From contig NW_004955423.1 of the NCBI RefSeq assembly GCF_000276665.1, positions 4,562,807 to 4,626,806 of the forward strand: a DNA stretch of 64,000 bases. The letters are read 5' to 3'. A model generated the notes under the pieces. The model was not told the origin of the DNA and made no database searches. It was given only the letters and a program-made list of their open reading frames with translations. Positions within the stretch are counted from its first letter, which is position 1. The number at the start of each line of letters is the position of its first letter. Positions 46,786 through 59,440 of this stretch are shown here, in pieces. Source of the DNA: Chinchilla lanigera. Taxonomy: Eukaryota; Chordata; Mammalia; Rodentia; Chinchillidae. Both the position numbers and the translations under genes were made by a program.

Positions 46786-46845
46786 TTGATTGTAGTGGGG
46801 ATCAAACGCAGGGCCTTCCCAATGAGCTACAACTCTGAAACATAA
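46786..46845 (-). repeat. ID SINE fragment
   Basis: GTAGTGGGGATCAAACGCAG, GGCCTTCCCAATGAGCTACA. A shortened, decayed ID in reverse complement. Confidence 0.5.
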
Positions 46846-46921
46846 AAGATACTTAAAACGAACACTGCTACTTGACTGGCTCCTCCAAATCAGTAGTCAC
46901 ACCATACTTTATCTTTTTTAC

Positions 46922-47116
46922 TTTGTTGCATTAGTGAGGGCTGAACCTATGATTTCATACCAAACTATATCCACAGCCCCTTTAAATTTTTTTTTTTTTT
47001 TTTTAATTTTGAGACAGGATCTCTCTACATTGCCTTGGCTGGGCTTGAGCTTGCAATCTCCTGTGTCAGTCTCCCATAGTCCAGGGATTACACACATACA
47101 TCACCAGATCTGGCTA
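46922..47116 (-). repeat. Decayed ID piece adjoining a B1 SINE
   Basis: An ID-like part (AGGGCTGAACCTATGATTTC, AACTATATCCACAGCCCC) precedes a poly-T run and a B1 in reverse complement (TTTTGAGACAGGATCTCTCT, GCTGGGCTTGAGCTTGCAAT, ACCAGATCTGGCTAGG). Confidence 0.7.
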
Positions 47117-47299
47117 GGTCAATTTCATACTTCCTTAGCATTTGGGAGCAAGGATATTATACTGCCATTAAGGTACGTTACAACTATCTGTTTAAATCCT
47201 TTCCTGTCTCTGAGCTCTTAGAATAGCTGAATGTGCAGGACAGCAACAGAACAAATTCTCAACAATTATCTACTGAGTGCAAAGGAATGATGGGAGATA

Positions 47300-47455
47300 G
47301 AAAGGGGAAGGCTAACGGTATTGGGTGAGGTGGGTATTATGATCTCAGTTCTGAAGGTGAGAAAGCAGAGAATCAGAGAAATTAAAAAACTTGCTCAAGC
47401 TCATAGCAAACCCAGAATTCACACCAGCTCTAAGAGCCATCTGCACAGCTTTCTC
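47300..47455 (-). repeat. MIR SINE
   Basis: GTATTATGATCTCAGTTCTG, AGGTGAGAAAGCAGAGAATC, CTTGCTCAAGCTCATAGCAA and CCCAGAATTCACACCAG follow the reversed MIR order. Confidence 0.7.
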
Positions 47456-47944
47456 CAAAAGCTATATAAAAAGGAGTTTTATATAGAATATAGCATCTCT
47501 CTTTGTCAAATTTGTAATTCATCTTTTAGAGAAAAGAAATGATTCAAAAATGAGATCTACATTGCTTTTCTAGCTCATCACTTGGCATTCCTTCTAGCAA
47601 AACAGAGCTAACAAGAGCTTCTTCCATCCTGCCTGCCTATTAAGTAATAAAGATTGACCTGATAGATAGCCGGAGCAATGCTGCATCCTGCTTGCACAAC
47701 CTCATACAGGGAAACATGTACCCTCCAATTTAATAACATGATGAATAACTCAAGTTTAATCTGTCTGTAAATGACCATGTTTTGCATGGTTTTTCTTCTT
47801 GGCATACACAGAGGTTAAAATAAATCTCCTATCACATAAATACAGCCTCATTTTGAATGGCTAAATAAACATCATATGCCAAAATGTTAAGTTACAATGT
47901 TAGGCCTGGTTCTTACTCTAAAATCTTAAAGAACATTTAGAAGA

Positions 47945-48135
47945 CCTGGAAGAGAGACGCAAACTTGCTAAGATCATTGTGTCTTTGTCATTTACTACCT
48001 GCTGGATTGTGGACATGCTATCTGAGTATCACCTTTCTCATCTATAAAATAGAATGGTGGCTTCTGCTGAATGAAACTGTTTTAAGAATTAAAGCAATTA
48101 AATGCACAGAAGTAGGTATAAATTAAGCCCTTAAA
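47945..48135 (+). repeat. MIR SINE
   Basis: CATTTACTACCTGCTGGATT, CACCTTTCTCATCTATAAAA, TAGAATGGTGGCTTCTGC and AAACTGTTTTAAGAATTAAA follow the MIR order. Confidence 0.7.
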
Positions 48136-48299
48136 ATGGTAACTTACTAACAGAACAGTGGCTTTATCTAAGATTAATCATTTAAAGCTTGGTCTGTGAA
48201 GTCATCTTCACCTTTTGACACAATGTCTGTCATCTCAGTCAAGATTTTTGCTGCGGACAAGTCAGATATAACCAGTGAACCCCAAGCCAAGGGCTGTCT

Positions 48300-48430
48300 T
48301 TAAAATCTACAATTATCATGGTTGTAGAACAGTGTGAATCTGCCTAATGCTAGTGAATTGTACATTTAAAATGGTTAAAATAGTGTAGTTTGGTATATGT
48401 ATTTTATCACAAAAATCTATAATCATATAA
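48300..48430 (+). repeat. Old L1 (L1M-type) 3'-end relic
   Basis: CATGGTTGTAGAACAGTGTG, GTGAATTGTACATTTAAAAT and GGTATATGTATTTTATCAC resemble the 3' tail of old mammalian L1 (GAATTGTACACTTTAAATGG motif). Confidence 0.55.
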
Positions 48431-48954
48431 AATAGGAAAACTGTTTGTAGTGCTTTAAAATATATGAGCCCTCAATGTTCTAGAAAATATACCAACATAT
48501 AAAAATATTATTTTAATGTGTCAAATTTGCTTTGTCTATGACTTATAGTATACTATAATAAATTCCAAATATTTAGTTATCAATTCTGATTGTGATTGTG
48601 AATTAAAGGGACTTAGTTAGGAGAGATGATAAATTTCCCAGATTTGTTAAAAAATGCTTAGGTCTTTTTTTTTGTAGATAAATAGCCACACATAAAGCTA
48701 AGATAGTAAAAAATTTTGCAGTGACTACTGAGGTAAATGAACATAAGGTTTCTTTTCCCTAACATAACCACTGAAGCATACACACGTTTACAACATTTAG
48801 TACAGTAATAACTTTAGATAGATTTGAAGTACCAAATCCCCTTGCTTAGAAGGGCAGCCTTTCCCTATCAGAAGGCATTAAAGACAGCATAATATATGTC
48901 CTTAAAACCTACAATTATTTTGTAGAAGTGGTAGGTCACAGGGCAGAGATGCTT

Positions 48955-49012
48955 GAGTGTATGTGTGTGTGTGCATGTGTGCGAGTGTGTGCACGTATGT
49001 ATGTGCTGGGAA
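48955..49012. repeat. Imperfect (TG)n repeat
   Basis: GTGTATGTGTGTGTGTGCAT followed by further TG/CG-interrupted units. An interrupted, probably old microsatellite. Confidence 0.85.
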
Positions 49013-49789
49013 ATGGTTCAAAGATAGCATCCACAACCTTTGGGCTTAGTGACAGACTTACTTACTGAGCACTTCCATGCAATAAACAGATCAACTCCAG
49101 AGACTTTCATAAACACCTCATTTTTGTAGGATTGGCTTGTTTCTTCCTTGCTCTGTGGATGTGTGGAGTCAAAATCCCCACCAAAAGCACGCATGGGAGA
49201 CAGTGAGCCCTGTCAAATGAAAATTCATTTAATAAGAGAGAAATAGGTTCTCTACTTCCTCATGAACTGCAGTACACTGGAGGTCGACAGGAACGTAATA
49301 AATGCAGGTGGGTTGTCACAGGAAGGAAAGTCAACATCAGTGAGGCGTATGGAAGAATTAAGACTATGTCTCAATTTGTTATGAGACCGGGTGATGGAAA
49401 GTAATGGGAAACGGCCCTTCTGTTGCTTCCTACCTTTAGGCTCTTGGGTAGTTGAAAGATAGCACAGCATGTGGCTATGCTCATTTCCTTCCCAGGAATG
49501 CTAGGATTTGACTCCCAAAGGCTGCACAAGGCTTGGTCAGTATATTCCATATAACAAGGGATTTAGTAGCTGTGCCCAGTGATGCCCAATGGTTAACTAA
49601 AATCAGAAAAAAACTGGGCATGTCTGCCTTCATTTTGTATCTGTTTCCTTTATTACCTTAAAACTCTGGTCAGATCCCTGCTTAGTTCTACATGTATGAA
49701 GGTTAGTCACATGAGTGTCTGTCTAAAAACCAGTAATACAATGTTTATTAGTACTAAATGTATCTAGCCTATCTCATCCCCCTTTAAGA

Positions 49790-50440
49790 CTGAGGATATA
49801 ATTGTAAGAGTAGTTATTATATCTTCAAGATTTGTTGGGATATCCAATTGCCAGCTTGCACAAGATTCTGTCCTAGAAATCTACAGGCATTGTCCTAAAC
49901 CTGCAGTCCCCTGAGATTCCAGGAAAAGCAGAGCTTTTCTGGAATCAACCCATGATAAGATCACACCCCCCTCCCTTCTGAGTGGGAGCAATTATCCCAT
50001 GGTGGAACTGAGGCTGTCCCTTAAGTAATCACTTCATAGGAACTGGATTTCTTCCTGAAGCCCTACGGTCTTCCCTGGAACCACCTTGCAGAACCAGTCT
50101 TGAGATAACTATCAGACCACAGCTTCACCAGGATTATCTACTCTGCCAGCTATGCAAACCTCCAACCCTTGTCTTTGCTATAAAAGCTCAAATTTCCTGT
50201 CAGGACCTTGAAGACAGACCTTGAGAGCCTTTGTATCTCTTCTCACGTGGCTATGCTTATTTCTCTGTCCTGCACAACTGCTCATTTCTTTGGAGTTTGG
50301 GGACAGGAGGCCAAGCCTGGTCTGTTGGGACCCTGGGAGCTGGGGCTTCCACCCAAAAGCTCTGGTAATAGTCACAGTGACCACTGATCATTGGGACACT
50401 TCACCATGTGGGTGTGGGTTGCTGTGGCTACTCAAGAACT
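49790..50440 (+). mobile_element. Candidate solitary retroviral LTR
   Basis: The region ends in features expected of an LTR: a CTATAAAAGCTC TATA box near 50180 and, within 100 bases, a GTCCTGCACAACTGCTCATT-type stretch, then a purine/GC-rich end. No internal retroviral genes or second LTR are visible. It lies antisense to LRRC8B. Boundaries and class are uncertain. Confidence 0.35.
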
Positions 50441-51904
50441 CCACAAGTTAGATTACAGTCACTTCTCACCTCATCATGCCGGCTGTGCTGTGGACTTTCA
50501 TAGTCTAAACCACTGCTATGAAGGGAAGAATACTGATGTTTAAAGCTTTATTTACTCTGCCTCTGTCTATGTGTTACCGAGTCCGCGCTCACAAACATGG
50601 GGCATCTTTGCAAAAGTTTTCTTCACTTACTGATCTGCAGCAGTCACTGCTATCACAGTCATTCCTAGGTATACGGAGAGATTTTTTCTACTTGCTGATC
50701 TGCTGCCCTGTAAATGTTCTGAAGCCACTTTAGGTAAAAGCTATGTCTCCATTTTAATTTACTTTCCTGTCTTTTGTTCACAAGCCCCAGGGGCCAAGTG
50801 CTGAGTGAATTTAGTCTCACATCATTTTTCCACTGCTTCCACCAGTGGCTGGCTTTCCACAGTGGTACAGTGGTGAATGTTCACTTGAGTGAGTCCAGGG
50901 TCTGCCTCCACCATCATCTGCGTGGCCTTAAATCTAGACCCTCATCCTCTCAGCTTTAAAACACAGGCATTCCAGCCAAAGAGTTGATACTAATGGTAAA
51001 ATAAATACGGTGGAAACGCTCTGAAATCATTACAGCGACAAATGAAAAGGGGAACTCTTACAAAGAAGGCCAATTCTTTTCTGGTAAAATAATTTAAAGA
51101 GAAGATGTCTTTGCCAATTGGGAAATTATCTTCGACTAGAGCAAAACAACCTAGGAAGTCAGCTTTATTTACAACACTTTGGTTCCAAGGAAACATCGCA
51201 GCAAGGGTTGCAAGGTCACTGACTACCTATAACATTTAAGTCCTATTACACAGTCAAAAGGAACTTTTCAAAAAAGCCCAGAGGCCCAGGAGTCCACAGA
51301 CAATAATATGTGGCCCAAATACAGTACATTAGTAATCCCTTTCACTGCGATAAAACAACTTGGGCACAAAATTCTTTCTCAAATCTACCTTTCAGTCATG
51401 GACCAATAATGGATCACATTGTCTGTATACCGGGAACTTGGAAATAGAAAGGAATCAATATGGCCACTCAAAATCTGGGGCTCACAGTGCCAGGGAAGCA
51501 CAGCTGCTCCCACCTGCCCGACCCAGAGGCCTTTGAAAACCTTCTAGCCAGACAAGACTGCTTATCTCTTCCAACTTCTATTTTCCCTGGAAGAAGGTGT
51601 GGGAAGTGATGAAGCATTGGGCAAGACCTCTAAGAGAGAAACAGGTCTGTTTTGAAATAACAGGCTATTACATCACTTCTGTTTCAGGTAAAATGTCTAC
51701 TTTCACCTCAGTGTTAATCCAAACTCATATCTCCAACTTGGTTAGTGACTGCTGGTGGTCAAAATCATAAATTGCCATTTGCTCCTCAACCAGAGAGGAA
51801 AAATGTCTCGTTTACTTCTGGGGAAGCATAATGGCATATCCCTTCTGATAATACTTTCTCTGACATCAGCTGGGTGCCTTAACATTCAATGTCAGTCTGT
51901 ACTA

Positions 51905-52640
51905 ACTACCGGCGGCAGTGCCAGACTGCACAGGCTTGATGGCTAGGTGCCCCAATGCTGCCCACACTTCAATGCCATCCTAAGTTCCAGGTACCCAGCT
52001 ACCCACACTTGTCTGATGTGACGACCAATGTGGGTGTTCCCACATCCTCCTCCTCAGGTTTGATGATTTACTAGGATGACTCACAAACTTCAGAAGAACA
52101 CTTTGCTTATCAGTTTGCTATAAATGATACACTCAGGAACCATCAAATGGAAGAGATGTGTAAAGCAAGGTACCAGGGTAACTTTCCTGTCCTTTCCATG
52201 TGTGCCACTTCCCAGTGCTTCCATGTGGTCGCCAACCTGGAAGCTACTTGAATCCTTTGGTTTAGATTTTTTTTTACAGATTTCATTACATAGGGATCAT
52301 TGCTTAGTTCACTGGCCGCCAGTGACTGCAAACCTCCAGTTCCTCTTCTCTTTCAAGGGCCAGGGTAAGACTGAACGCTTCAACCCCTGGATCACAGAGT
52401 TGACTCCTCTGGGGACAAGTCCCCATCTGGAAGTTAAGGGCTCAACATGAATCACTCCATTTGCACTAACTCAGGAATGGCTGAAGGGCTCACTGGGAAT
52501 GTCAAGGTCTTCCTATGAGGAAATCCCAAGGGCTTAGGAGCTATATACCATAAAACCAGGGCAATGACCAAATATCTATTCCTAATCTAGACACAGAGCA
52601 CAGAGTTACATAAGAACCATCTCATGGTGAAGCAGTGCCG
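51905..52640 (-). mobile_element. Old LTR-like mammalian repeat
   Basis: TTTGCTATAAATGATACACT, CTCAGGAACCATCAAATGGA, TGTGGTCGCCAACCTGGAAG, TTTCATTACATAGGGATCAT and GACCAAATATCTATTCCTAA follow an ancient mammalian LTR family that I recognise by sequence order but cannot name. Confidence 0.5.
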
Positions 52641-52924
52641 TGGAATTCACTCAGCTGGTCGGGCTCACTTTCAAAGCCAAATAAGGCAGTCATTTAAGTC
52701 ACTGATGTCCTGAGCCAATGACTTATATAGTTGCTTTTTAAGGGATGTCTCTTTGATACCCTCACCAGTTAGTTCCTTTACAACATGTTTTTGATGTTCT
52801 CTATTCCTTCCCTTCATAAGTTATCACCCGTCTACCCATAACCGCTCCATTAAAGGTTTATTCCCATTCCACAGTACGTTCTCTGAGGTCCGGTCTGTAT
52901 GAATTATGTTGATCACTGGCCCAG

Positions 52925-53290
52925 CATGAGTCTCAGTCACTTTCCTTGTCACTGAGACACAATATCCAGCCACCTACAATTTGAAAGAGAAAGGGTTTAC
53001 TTTGACTCATAATCTGTAGAGGTTTCAATGCATAGTCCGCTGGCTCTAAGACAGGAGAGCATGTCAGAAGGGCACAGGAGAGGGAGAAGCGCTCACATCA
53101 TGGCGGTGGGGAAGCAGAGAGTCAAGGAGAGGAGCTGGGAGGGAGATGTAACCTTCCAGAGGTCACGCCCACAGTGCCCCACAGCAAGTCAGCCATAATG
53201 GCCCTATCAGCCAATCCCCTCCCTAAAGCGCCCCCTATAATTCCGTGAGACTTCGGAAGGACATCTAGGAAAAAAAATTTTTACATCAAT
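52925..53290 (-). mobile_element. MaLR-like LTR, reversed
   Basis: TTCCTTGTCACTGAGACACA, AATTTGAAAGAGAAAGGGTT, CATCATGGCGGTGGGGAAGC, AGAGGTCACGCCCACAGTGC and ACTTCGGAAGGACATCTAGG follow the reversed family seen at 17515 and 56594. Confidence 0.6.
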
Positions 53291-53669
53291 TTTGCGTGCC
53301 TATACCTGGTAATCTGAACAACTACTTTGAAGATGACAACACCCAATATAACAATTATTGTTGATTTCCTACCATCTTGTTTTGAAATTCTGTATTGTTT
53401 TTAATGCTTTTTAAAATCTCTTTTAAAAAAACATAACAGCATGCAAAAACTGCTGCAGCATATCTATTGAACAAATAAGAGTTAAAATTAGATTTCCTGC
53501 TTTGAGCAAAAACTACAATTGCTTACAATCTTCACATCATCTTGCCTTCCATTTACCAAATTCCACACGACATGCAAAAGTCCCTGAGTCCTTTAGAAGA
53601 GACTAAACGCCAGTGAGCCCTACCGGTAAGAAGAGGGATTCAGCTCCACCATATCATTAATAATAATAA

Positions 53670-53800
53670 TTCAGGGCAACTGTGGGCACAGTACAGCACT
53701 AAGGTGAGGTTTCTATAAGAACTCACAAAAACACCCAGAATCATCTAGAAGGCCCATATTGCAAAGAAGGTGACAGGCCGAGTTTTGTCAAATTGGGTTG
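53670..53800 (-). repeat. MIR SINE fragment
   Basis: GGCACAGTACAGCACTAAGG and CATATTGCAAAGAAGGTGAC are consistent with a reversed MIR end and core. Confidence 0.5.
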
Positions 53801-56299
53801 GCTTCACACTTCAGAGGATTCCATAGCTTCACTTGGTTAGCAAATGAAAAGCCCATCTTCTCTCTAGGAATTTTAGAGTTCCGATGGCTCTCCAGGAGGC
53901 AGAGCCACATTCTCTATTTGGAAGTTTAACACATGACTTCTAAATCAGGGTAGGACCTTGTTGTCATGGTTCAGTGACAAATAGGGTGGCACAATATGCA
54001 TAGTCTCCTGTCAGTGACCTAAGTTTTTCCTTTCTGCAGAGCATATGAATCTGCACTTATTTCTTAGCAACCAAATTTAAAAGGCAGAAAGATCATGCCA
54101 AGAAAGCTAATGGTGTGTTTTTCTCTCTCCCCGCCCCCACCCACACACAAAAAATATTTTCCTATTTATATTTGACAACATCATCTGCTTTTATTGTGGA
54201 GAGTTTTATCCAGTCAGGAAAGACAACAACTTAGTCACTGTTAGTTGATCAGAGGTAAAAATGAAGAGGGCCCTATGTGTCACCAACTTGGGTCATTGCT
54301 GGAGACGGGTCACCAAGAGAAGGGGCAAGAGCAGAATGTTACGTGTTGCACCCTCTCTGACCCAACTACACTCAACAGTCATGGCCAGGCCTCTTCTGGG
54401 TGCAAAGCATCAGACCTGATCCTCGAGGAGCTTATGCTTTTGTGAAAGAAGGCACAAATATAAGAAAGATCAAAGAGATTATACAGCTGTGTTTTTGGGC
54501 AATATACTGGAAAAGGAATAACAATCCCTCTACAGGAATGATGAACTGGACCAAGAGGGATTCACAGAAATGTACAGGTGGGTTTTGAGAGGATATCAAA
54601 TAGAAGAGAGGGGGCTTAACAATAGAGTACATAATATTTTGTGTGAAGGAATGAAAGAACAAAAACGTGCAGGAAAAAGCCAAGGTGAATTAAAGGAGTT
54701 AACATAAGGACATACTGGTGGAGTGGGATTTTTGAGATATAAAGATGGTAAGAATGAAAAGTATATTAGGGTCAAATATTAAAGTCGCACATGTCAGGCT
54801 AAGAATTTTTTAGGACATAATCCAGGCCTAGAAGATATCAGGCACCTGAAAAATTATTGCTTTGGGGATAAAAATATCACTTTTAGACTTAAGAGTCAAA
54901 GACTTTTATAAACAGAAATAAATCTAGACTTGATCATATAAGCACTAATAAGTGACTGATAGTATCTGAACAAGGGAATGATGGGAAAAATATACTTAGG
55001 GACATTATATACTGAGGAAGTTAATTCAGAAAAATCATGAAGAACTCACTGCATGAAGTTTGATATCAGGAGCAGCAAGTCTAATTTTATATTAGCGTAT
55101 ATATCTAATAACTTTGAGAAAACAAATGGACTTCAAAATGAAAATTCCAAGTAAAAAAAAAAATAGCTGTGCTATTTAAAAACTCAAACTTCTAGATTAG
55201 TCAGTAAAATGACACAACTTGACAAAGCAATTAGATTTTGAGGAAGTAGGCTTCTCCTGAAAATCTGAACTGATTTTTTCCAAAAGAAAAGTGGATTTGA
55301 TTAGCGTTTTTCTTTTTTTAGATTAGAAAGTACCTGAGTACTTCAATGGAATTAAATGCTTTATAATAAAAATATCACTTTTAGAATAGCCAAATATTTC
55401 ACGCAGTGCTAAAACACACAAGAATAGCTATTTGAAATATGCACATAAAAGGGCACCAGGATCCATTACGGTAAGGAAGCCATCACCTTTAGAATATACA
55501 GTGCCCTTATTCTTTGGAAAAATCATTAGGCATTGTATCATTCACCAGGCAATCAAAGCTCTGTTCAAAATCAAATTAAAATCACTCTAATTATTGACCA
55601 ACATTTCATTTGTTTCACAACTGGTACTTAATCAAACACTTCTGTAAAACAGATGAGTTTATCACACAGTAACCTAATTAATTTCAGTGCCAAAGGAGTC
55701 CTTGTGTTTTAAGAGTAGGTAGGTAGGTATTAGAAATGTTATTTCTATAAACATTACTATATAACTTAAATCTTAAATCAAGTAAGGAAGAGTCCTTATC
55801 CATTATGAAACAACATCTTTCATAAACATGGTATTTAAATATTTCCCACCAATAGGCTTGTGTGGACAAATGAGGAAGTGAAACAAAATATGACCATACT
55901 GTGAAAGCTGAGTAAAATGAAAGAATACATTAGGACTTAGCTGGGGCACTATTAAAATTTCATTTAGAAGCCCATGCCTTTGGAAACACCAATGTAATCA
56001 AAGCAGAAATAAGAGGAATTTCAAAAGCATAAATCTTCATAATGTTGTCTGGCAACTTCCCTAATCTTTTATGCAAAAATCTTTTCCTGCAGCCAGGCTG
56101 GGTCATCTGAAATGTGAACACTCACCCAACATGCTTGGTGACTGGAGGCTGGGGTGAACCTATTATTTTCCTGCTAGTAAATCTACTCTCACACCAAACA
56201 ATTTCAGTCTTTAAAGAGTTGCTTTGGAACAAAAGTATCTTACTTCTTAGATAAAAGGCAAATTCTATTTCTAATTGTTTTGCTGGGATTACTGACATA

Positions 56300-56420
56300 C
56301 ATTTTATTCTACTATAAATTCCCTAAAAACAGGAACTGTATTTTACTGTTTGATTTATTCATTTTTTAACCAAGACCCAGTGATCCAGGCATAATAAGAG
56401 TTATAATAGTACCTAGTCAG
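56300..56420 (+). repeat. L2 LINE 3'-end relic
   Basis: TATAAATTCCCTAAAAACAG, GAACTGTATTTTACTG and CAAGACCCAGTGATCCAGGC resemble the L2 tail. Confidence 0.5.
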
Positions 56421-56593
56421 TATGTCTGCTGCCCAAGGAGTGTTAAAAAAACTTGTTACAGTAAAATTTCCCTTCAAAGATGAACACTGAACCATCAACT
56501 TTTTGGCTCCATTGCCATACCCCTTATTCCTGAAAAGTTGGGTACAGGGAAAAGCCTACAAGATATCCACATAAAAATAAAATGAACTCATAG

Positions 56594-56885
56594 TATTAGT
56601 CAGCTTCCTGGGATACAATACCTGACACCCATGACTTAGAAGAACAGAAGTTTGATTCAGCTCATAGTTGCAGGGGATTTAGTCCATAATCCACTGATTC
56701 CATGGTGGAAACCCAAAATGGTGGAAGGGCGTGGTGGAGCAAAACTGCTTAGAGAAGAAGGGGTGAGGGACCAGATATAGACCTCAGTGTCACTCCTCTG
56801 TGACCCACTCAGACACAACTGGAAGTGCACTCTATTAATCCCGTGGGTAGTTCCCAAATCAATCATGTTGACACCTTAAATGTCA
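56594..56885 (-). mobile_element. MaLR-like LTR, reversed
   Basis: TATTAGTCAGCTTCCTGGGA, CAATACCTGACACCCATGAC, GGTGGAAGGGCGTGGTGGAG and AATCCCGTGGGTAGTTCCC. The first block is the reverse complement of the family end. Confidence 0.65.
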
Positions 56886-57061
56886 AACTTACTTTTTCTC
56901 AGTTTTAAATTTTAAGCAGGATTTGAGAAAGCTTGATACTACATACAGTGTAACATTTTGGTGAATGTTTCTTAGTTATCTAACTATATATGGAAGTACT
57001 TTCTGAACTATCCACAACTTCAGGAATGATCAGCTAGGCCCTATTGACAATGCACAATCCA

Positions 57062-57610
57062 AATACGCATTATGATGGAAAACTACAGCGAATGTTTACA
57101 TTAAAACAAACATTAACATAAAAGACACACTGCCTCTAATACCTCTCAAAACATCTTCCCTCACTTACAACAAACTTATCCCATCATTCTGGCCACAGTA
57201 TTAAGGAGTTCTGGAAGTCCTCTTTTGTGAGTAGCTTTACACTGTGCTGTTCTAGAAACCTCAATGCCTTAAGTCAATTAAAATGTTTATTTTTCATGGT
57301 TATTCTGACTTTGAGGAAAAGCCGGAAGTTGCATGGTACCAGATTTGGTAAGTAAAATGGGTGAGGATACACTGTAATGTTTTTATAAGCCTGCCTTTCA
57401 GTTGGATGGCAGTTGGCAGTTTTGACCACATCTTGTAAAGATACTCATGAGGACTTCCAGAACTGCTTCAAAAAGTGGCGAGAATGATGGGATGTGTGTC
57501 TTTCAAAAGAGGGGACGTGCTTTGAGGGGAGATTAATGGTAGTGTGTCTTTTACTATAATAAATTTTTAAAATTTAAACATTCAGTGTGTATTTTGATCA
57601 TCCCTTGTAT
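57062..57610. mobile_element. Head-to-head mariner-like transposon relic
   Basis: Two mariner transposase C-terminal pieces face in opposite directions. On the minus strand (from about 57369 down) the frame reads YLPNLVPCNFRLFLK, which corresponds to the family's SPDLAPCDFFLF block with the last catalytic D replaced by N. It continues KEDFQNSLILWPE and WDKFVVSEGRCFE. On the plus strand, HEDFQNCFKKWRE and WDVCLSKEGTCFEG are read from about 57446. Arms 57179-57222 and 57449-57492 match in inverted orientation at 38 of 44 bases. The similarity extends outwards through the non-coding end, so 3' ends face outward. Both frames carry stops. Confidence 0.75.
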
Positions 57611-57676
57611 CAATATCATTCTGCAGACAAAGCACACAAACTGCTGCTACATATCAGAATTACATTTAAAAGGAAA

Positions 57677-57830
57677 GCCTGGCGCACACCTGTAATCCCA
57701 GCACTCCAGAGGCTGAGGCAGGACTGTTGCAAGTTCAAGGCCAGCCTGGGCTACAAAGCGAGCTCAAGGCCAGCCTGAACTATATAGCGAGACCCTGTCT
57801 CAAAAAGACCAAAAAAAAAAAAAAAAAAAA
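57677..57830 (+). repeat. B1 SINE with internal duplication
   Basis: GGCGCACACCTGTAATCCCA, GAGGCTGAGGCAGGACTGTT, then two related blocks, TTCAAGGCCAGCCTGGGCTA and CTCAAGGCCAGCCTGAACTA (the rodent B1 internal duplication), and GAGACCCTGTCTC. Flanked by TTTAAAAGGAAA (57665) and ATTAAAAGGAAA (57831). Confidence 0.93.
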
Positions 57831-58379
57831 ATTAAAAGGAAAAAGTAACCATGGATATACACAATGACAGACAAATCTATTGGTATGCATGTGTGTACAT
57901 AGACATACACATAAAATACACAAATCATGTATCTAGTGAATTCAATAAATATTTGAGACAATAGTAAGTGGCATGGACAGTGTCCTGCCTAAGAAAGCAA
58001 GCTCCTTCTATTGCTACTCTGTTAGGATGAAGAGCTCACCTGGGATATAATCCACAGCCTCTGTGGACCATAGGAGTTAGTATGAGGCAGGTCAGCCCCT
58101 GGGCACCTTTTTCCTGTTACTCCCACACTCTCTTTACCAAACACCATAGTTTCGCCTTAGAAGGTGGTACTTTATTGTTGTTTATTGCTTATTCAATTGT
58201 CTTGATAGGGAGAATTTATTAATTTGCTAAGGAATGGGCTGGCTAGGACAAGGAATATTTCTTGTTAATTTCTACCCTTAAACACTAATACAATTTAGGA
58301 AGACTGTCAGTATTACACACAAAATGAACAGGGAACAGGAAAATGGGTAATCAAGCATTAAATGCTATAGCTGACTAAC

Positions 58380-58555
58380 TGAATACTGATATACAGCTTT
58401 GCAGTAAACGGGCATTCTTCACAAATAGTTATTTAAACCACGCCCTTAATTTTAAGGTAAAGATAACAGCTCAGAGAGAGAAAAATAAGTTATCAAAGAC
58501 ACGTGGCCAGTGGGCAAGAGCTTGAGCCTAAAAGCTCTGATTTCAAGCACTGTGT
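58380..58555 (-). repeat. MIR SINE fragment
   Basis: AAGGTAAAGATAACAGCTCA, GAGAGAGAAAAATAAGTTAT, ACACGTGGCCAGTGGGCAAG and CTGATTTCAAGCACTGTG follow the reversed MIR order. Confidence 0.55.
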
Positions 58556-59274
58556 TTTTGCAGCCGTCCGACGCTGCTGCTGAGACTGACAGCAGTCGGG
58601 AATGGAGAAAGCAGCATTGTTAATGTGCTTCCCAGGCTTCAGGGACACACAGGAATGGGAGCACACAGCTCCACTCGGGGAAGGGCAGGAAGAGCAGTCC
58701 TGGGCAATGAAGAGTAATGAAGCAACAGGATCCACTTAGGAGAGGACCTGCACAGCCAGAGACAACTTTTCAAATAAATGAGACTGTGAGTCCCTCTAGG
58801 GCTTCAGATTCCAGAGTAGAGTATACCTGACCTGATATACAACACAGAACCATTACAGATTCTAAAAGAACGAACTATTTCAGGAAAACTGACCTGGAGG
58901 GACACAGGAGATACACGGGGCAGGGGCAAGGCAGGGCCAAAGAATGAAGATGGGCGCCAGGGCCGGCCCTACTGCAGTGATTCAGCAATAGAGTTGCGAG
59001 GCTCCACAACGGGGGAGTGTCAGGGAGGACCACCAGAAGCGAAGAAACTTAGGAGGAACTGTGGGGGAAACCCGGCAGGTGCTGGCTGACGGGAGAAACA
59101 GGGAAGGAAAAAGGCGTGAAGTTGGGCGGGTGAAAGGCTCTCTCTTTAATGTGCTAATGTTCCAATACTCACTGGGGACCAGTAAGCAATGTGTGAATCT
59201 TTCTTTCACTTTGACTTAGGCTAATTATTAACATAATTAAGGTGTTACACCTTTATTAAGGGTTTCACATAGCT

Positions 59275-59440
59275 CAGTTTTTTAAAATTTTTTATTAGAA
59301 CATGTTTGCAGTATGTAATGATTACATTCATCATGGGGAGTTGGTACATGTACATAACACATCTTATTTTTATTCCCCTTCTCCTCCCTCCCCCTCCATC
59401 TCTTGGTCCTTTTCCCATTTGCAAAAGATCTATTTCCCTA
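59275..59440 (-). repeat. L1 3'-end fragment (probable)
   Basis: A T-rich start (TTTTTTAAAATTTTTTATTA), ATGATTACATTCATCATGGG, GGTACATGTACATAACACAT, then a pyrimidine tract (CCCCTTCTCCTCCCTCCCCC). It is the reverse of a polypurine tract followed by an A-rich tail. Confidence 0.55.

Noticed and set aside
58900..59110. GC-rich patch considered as a LRRC8B 5' exon or promoter
   Set aside because: CpG density is modest, there is no good donor in a suitable position that I can support, and no TATA or initiator context stands out.
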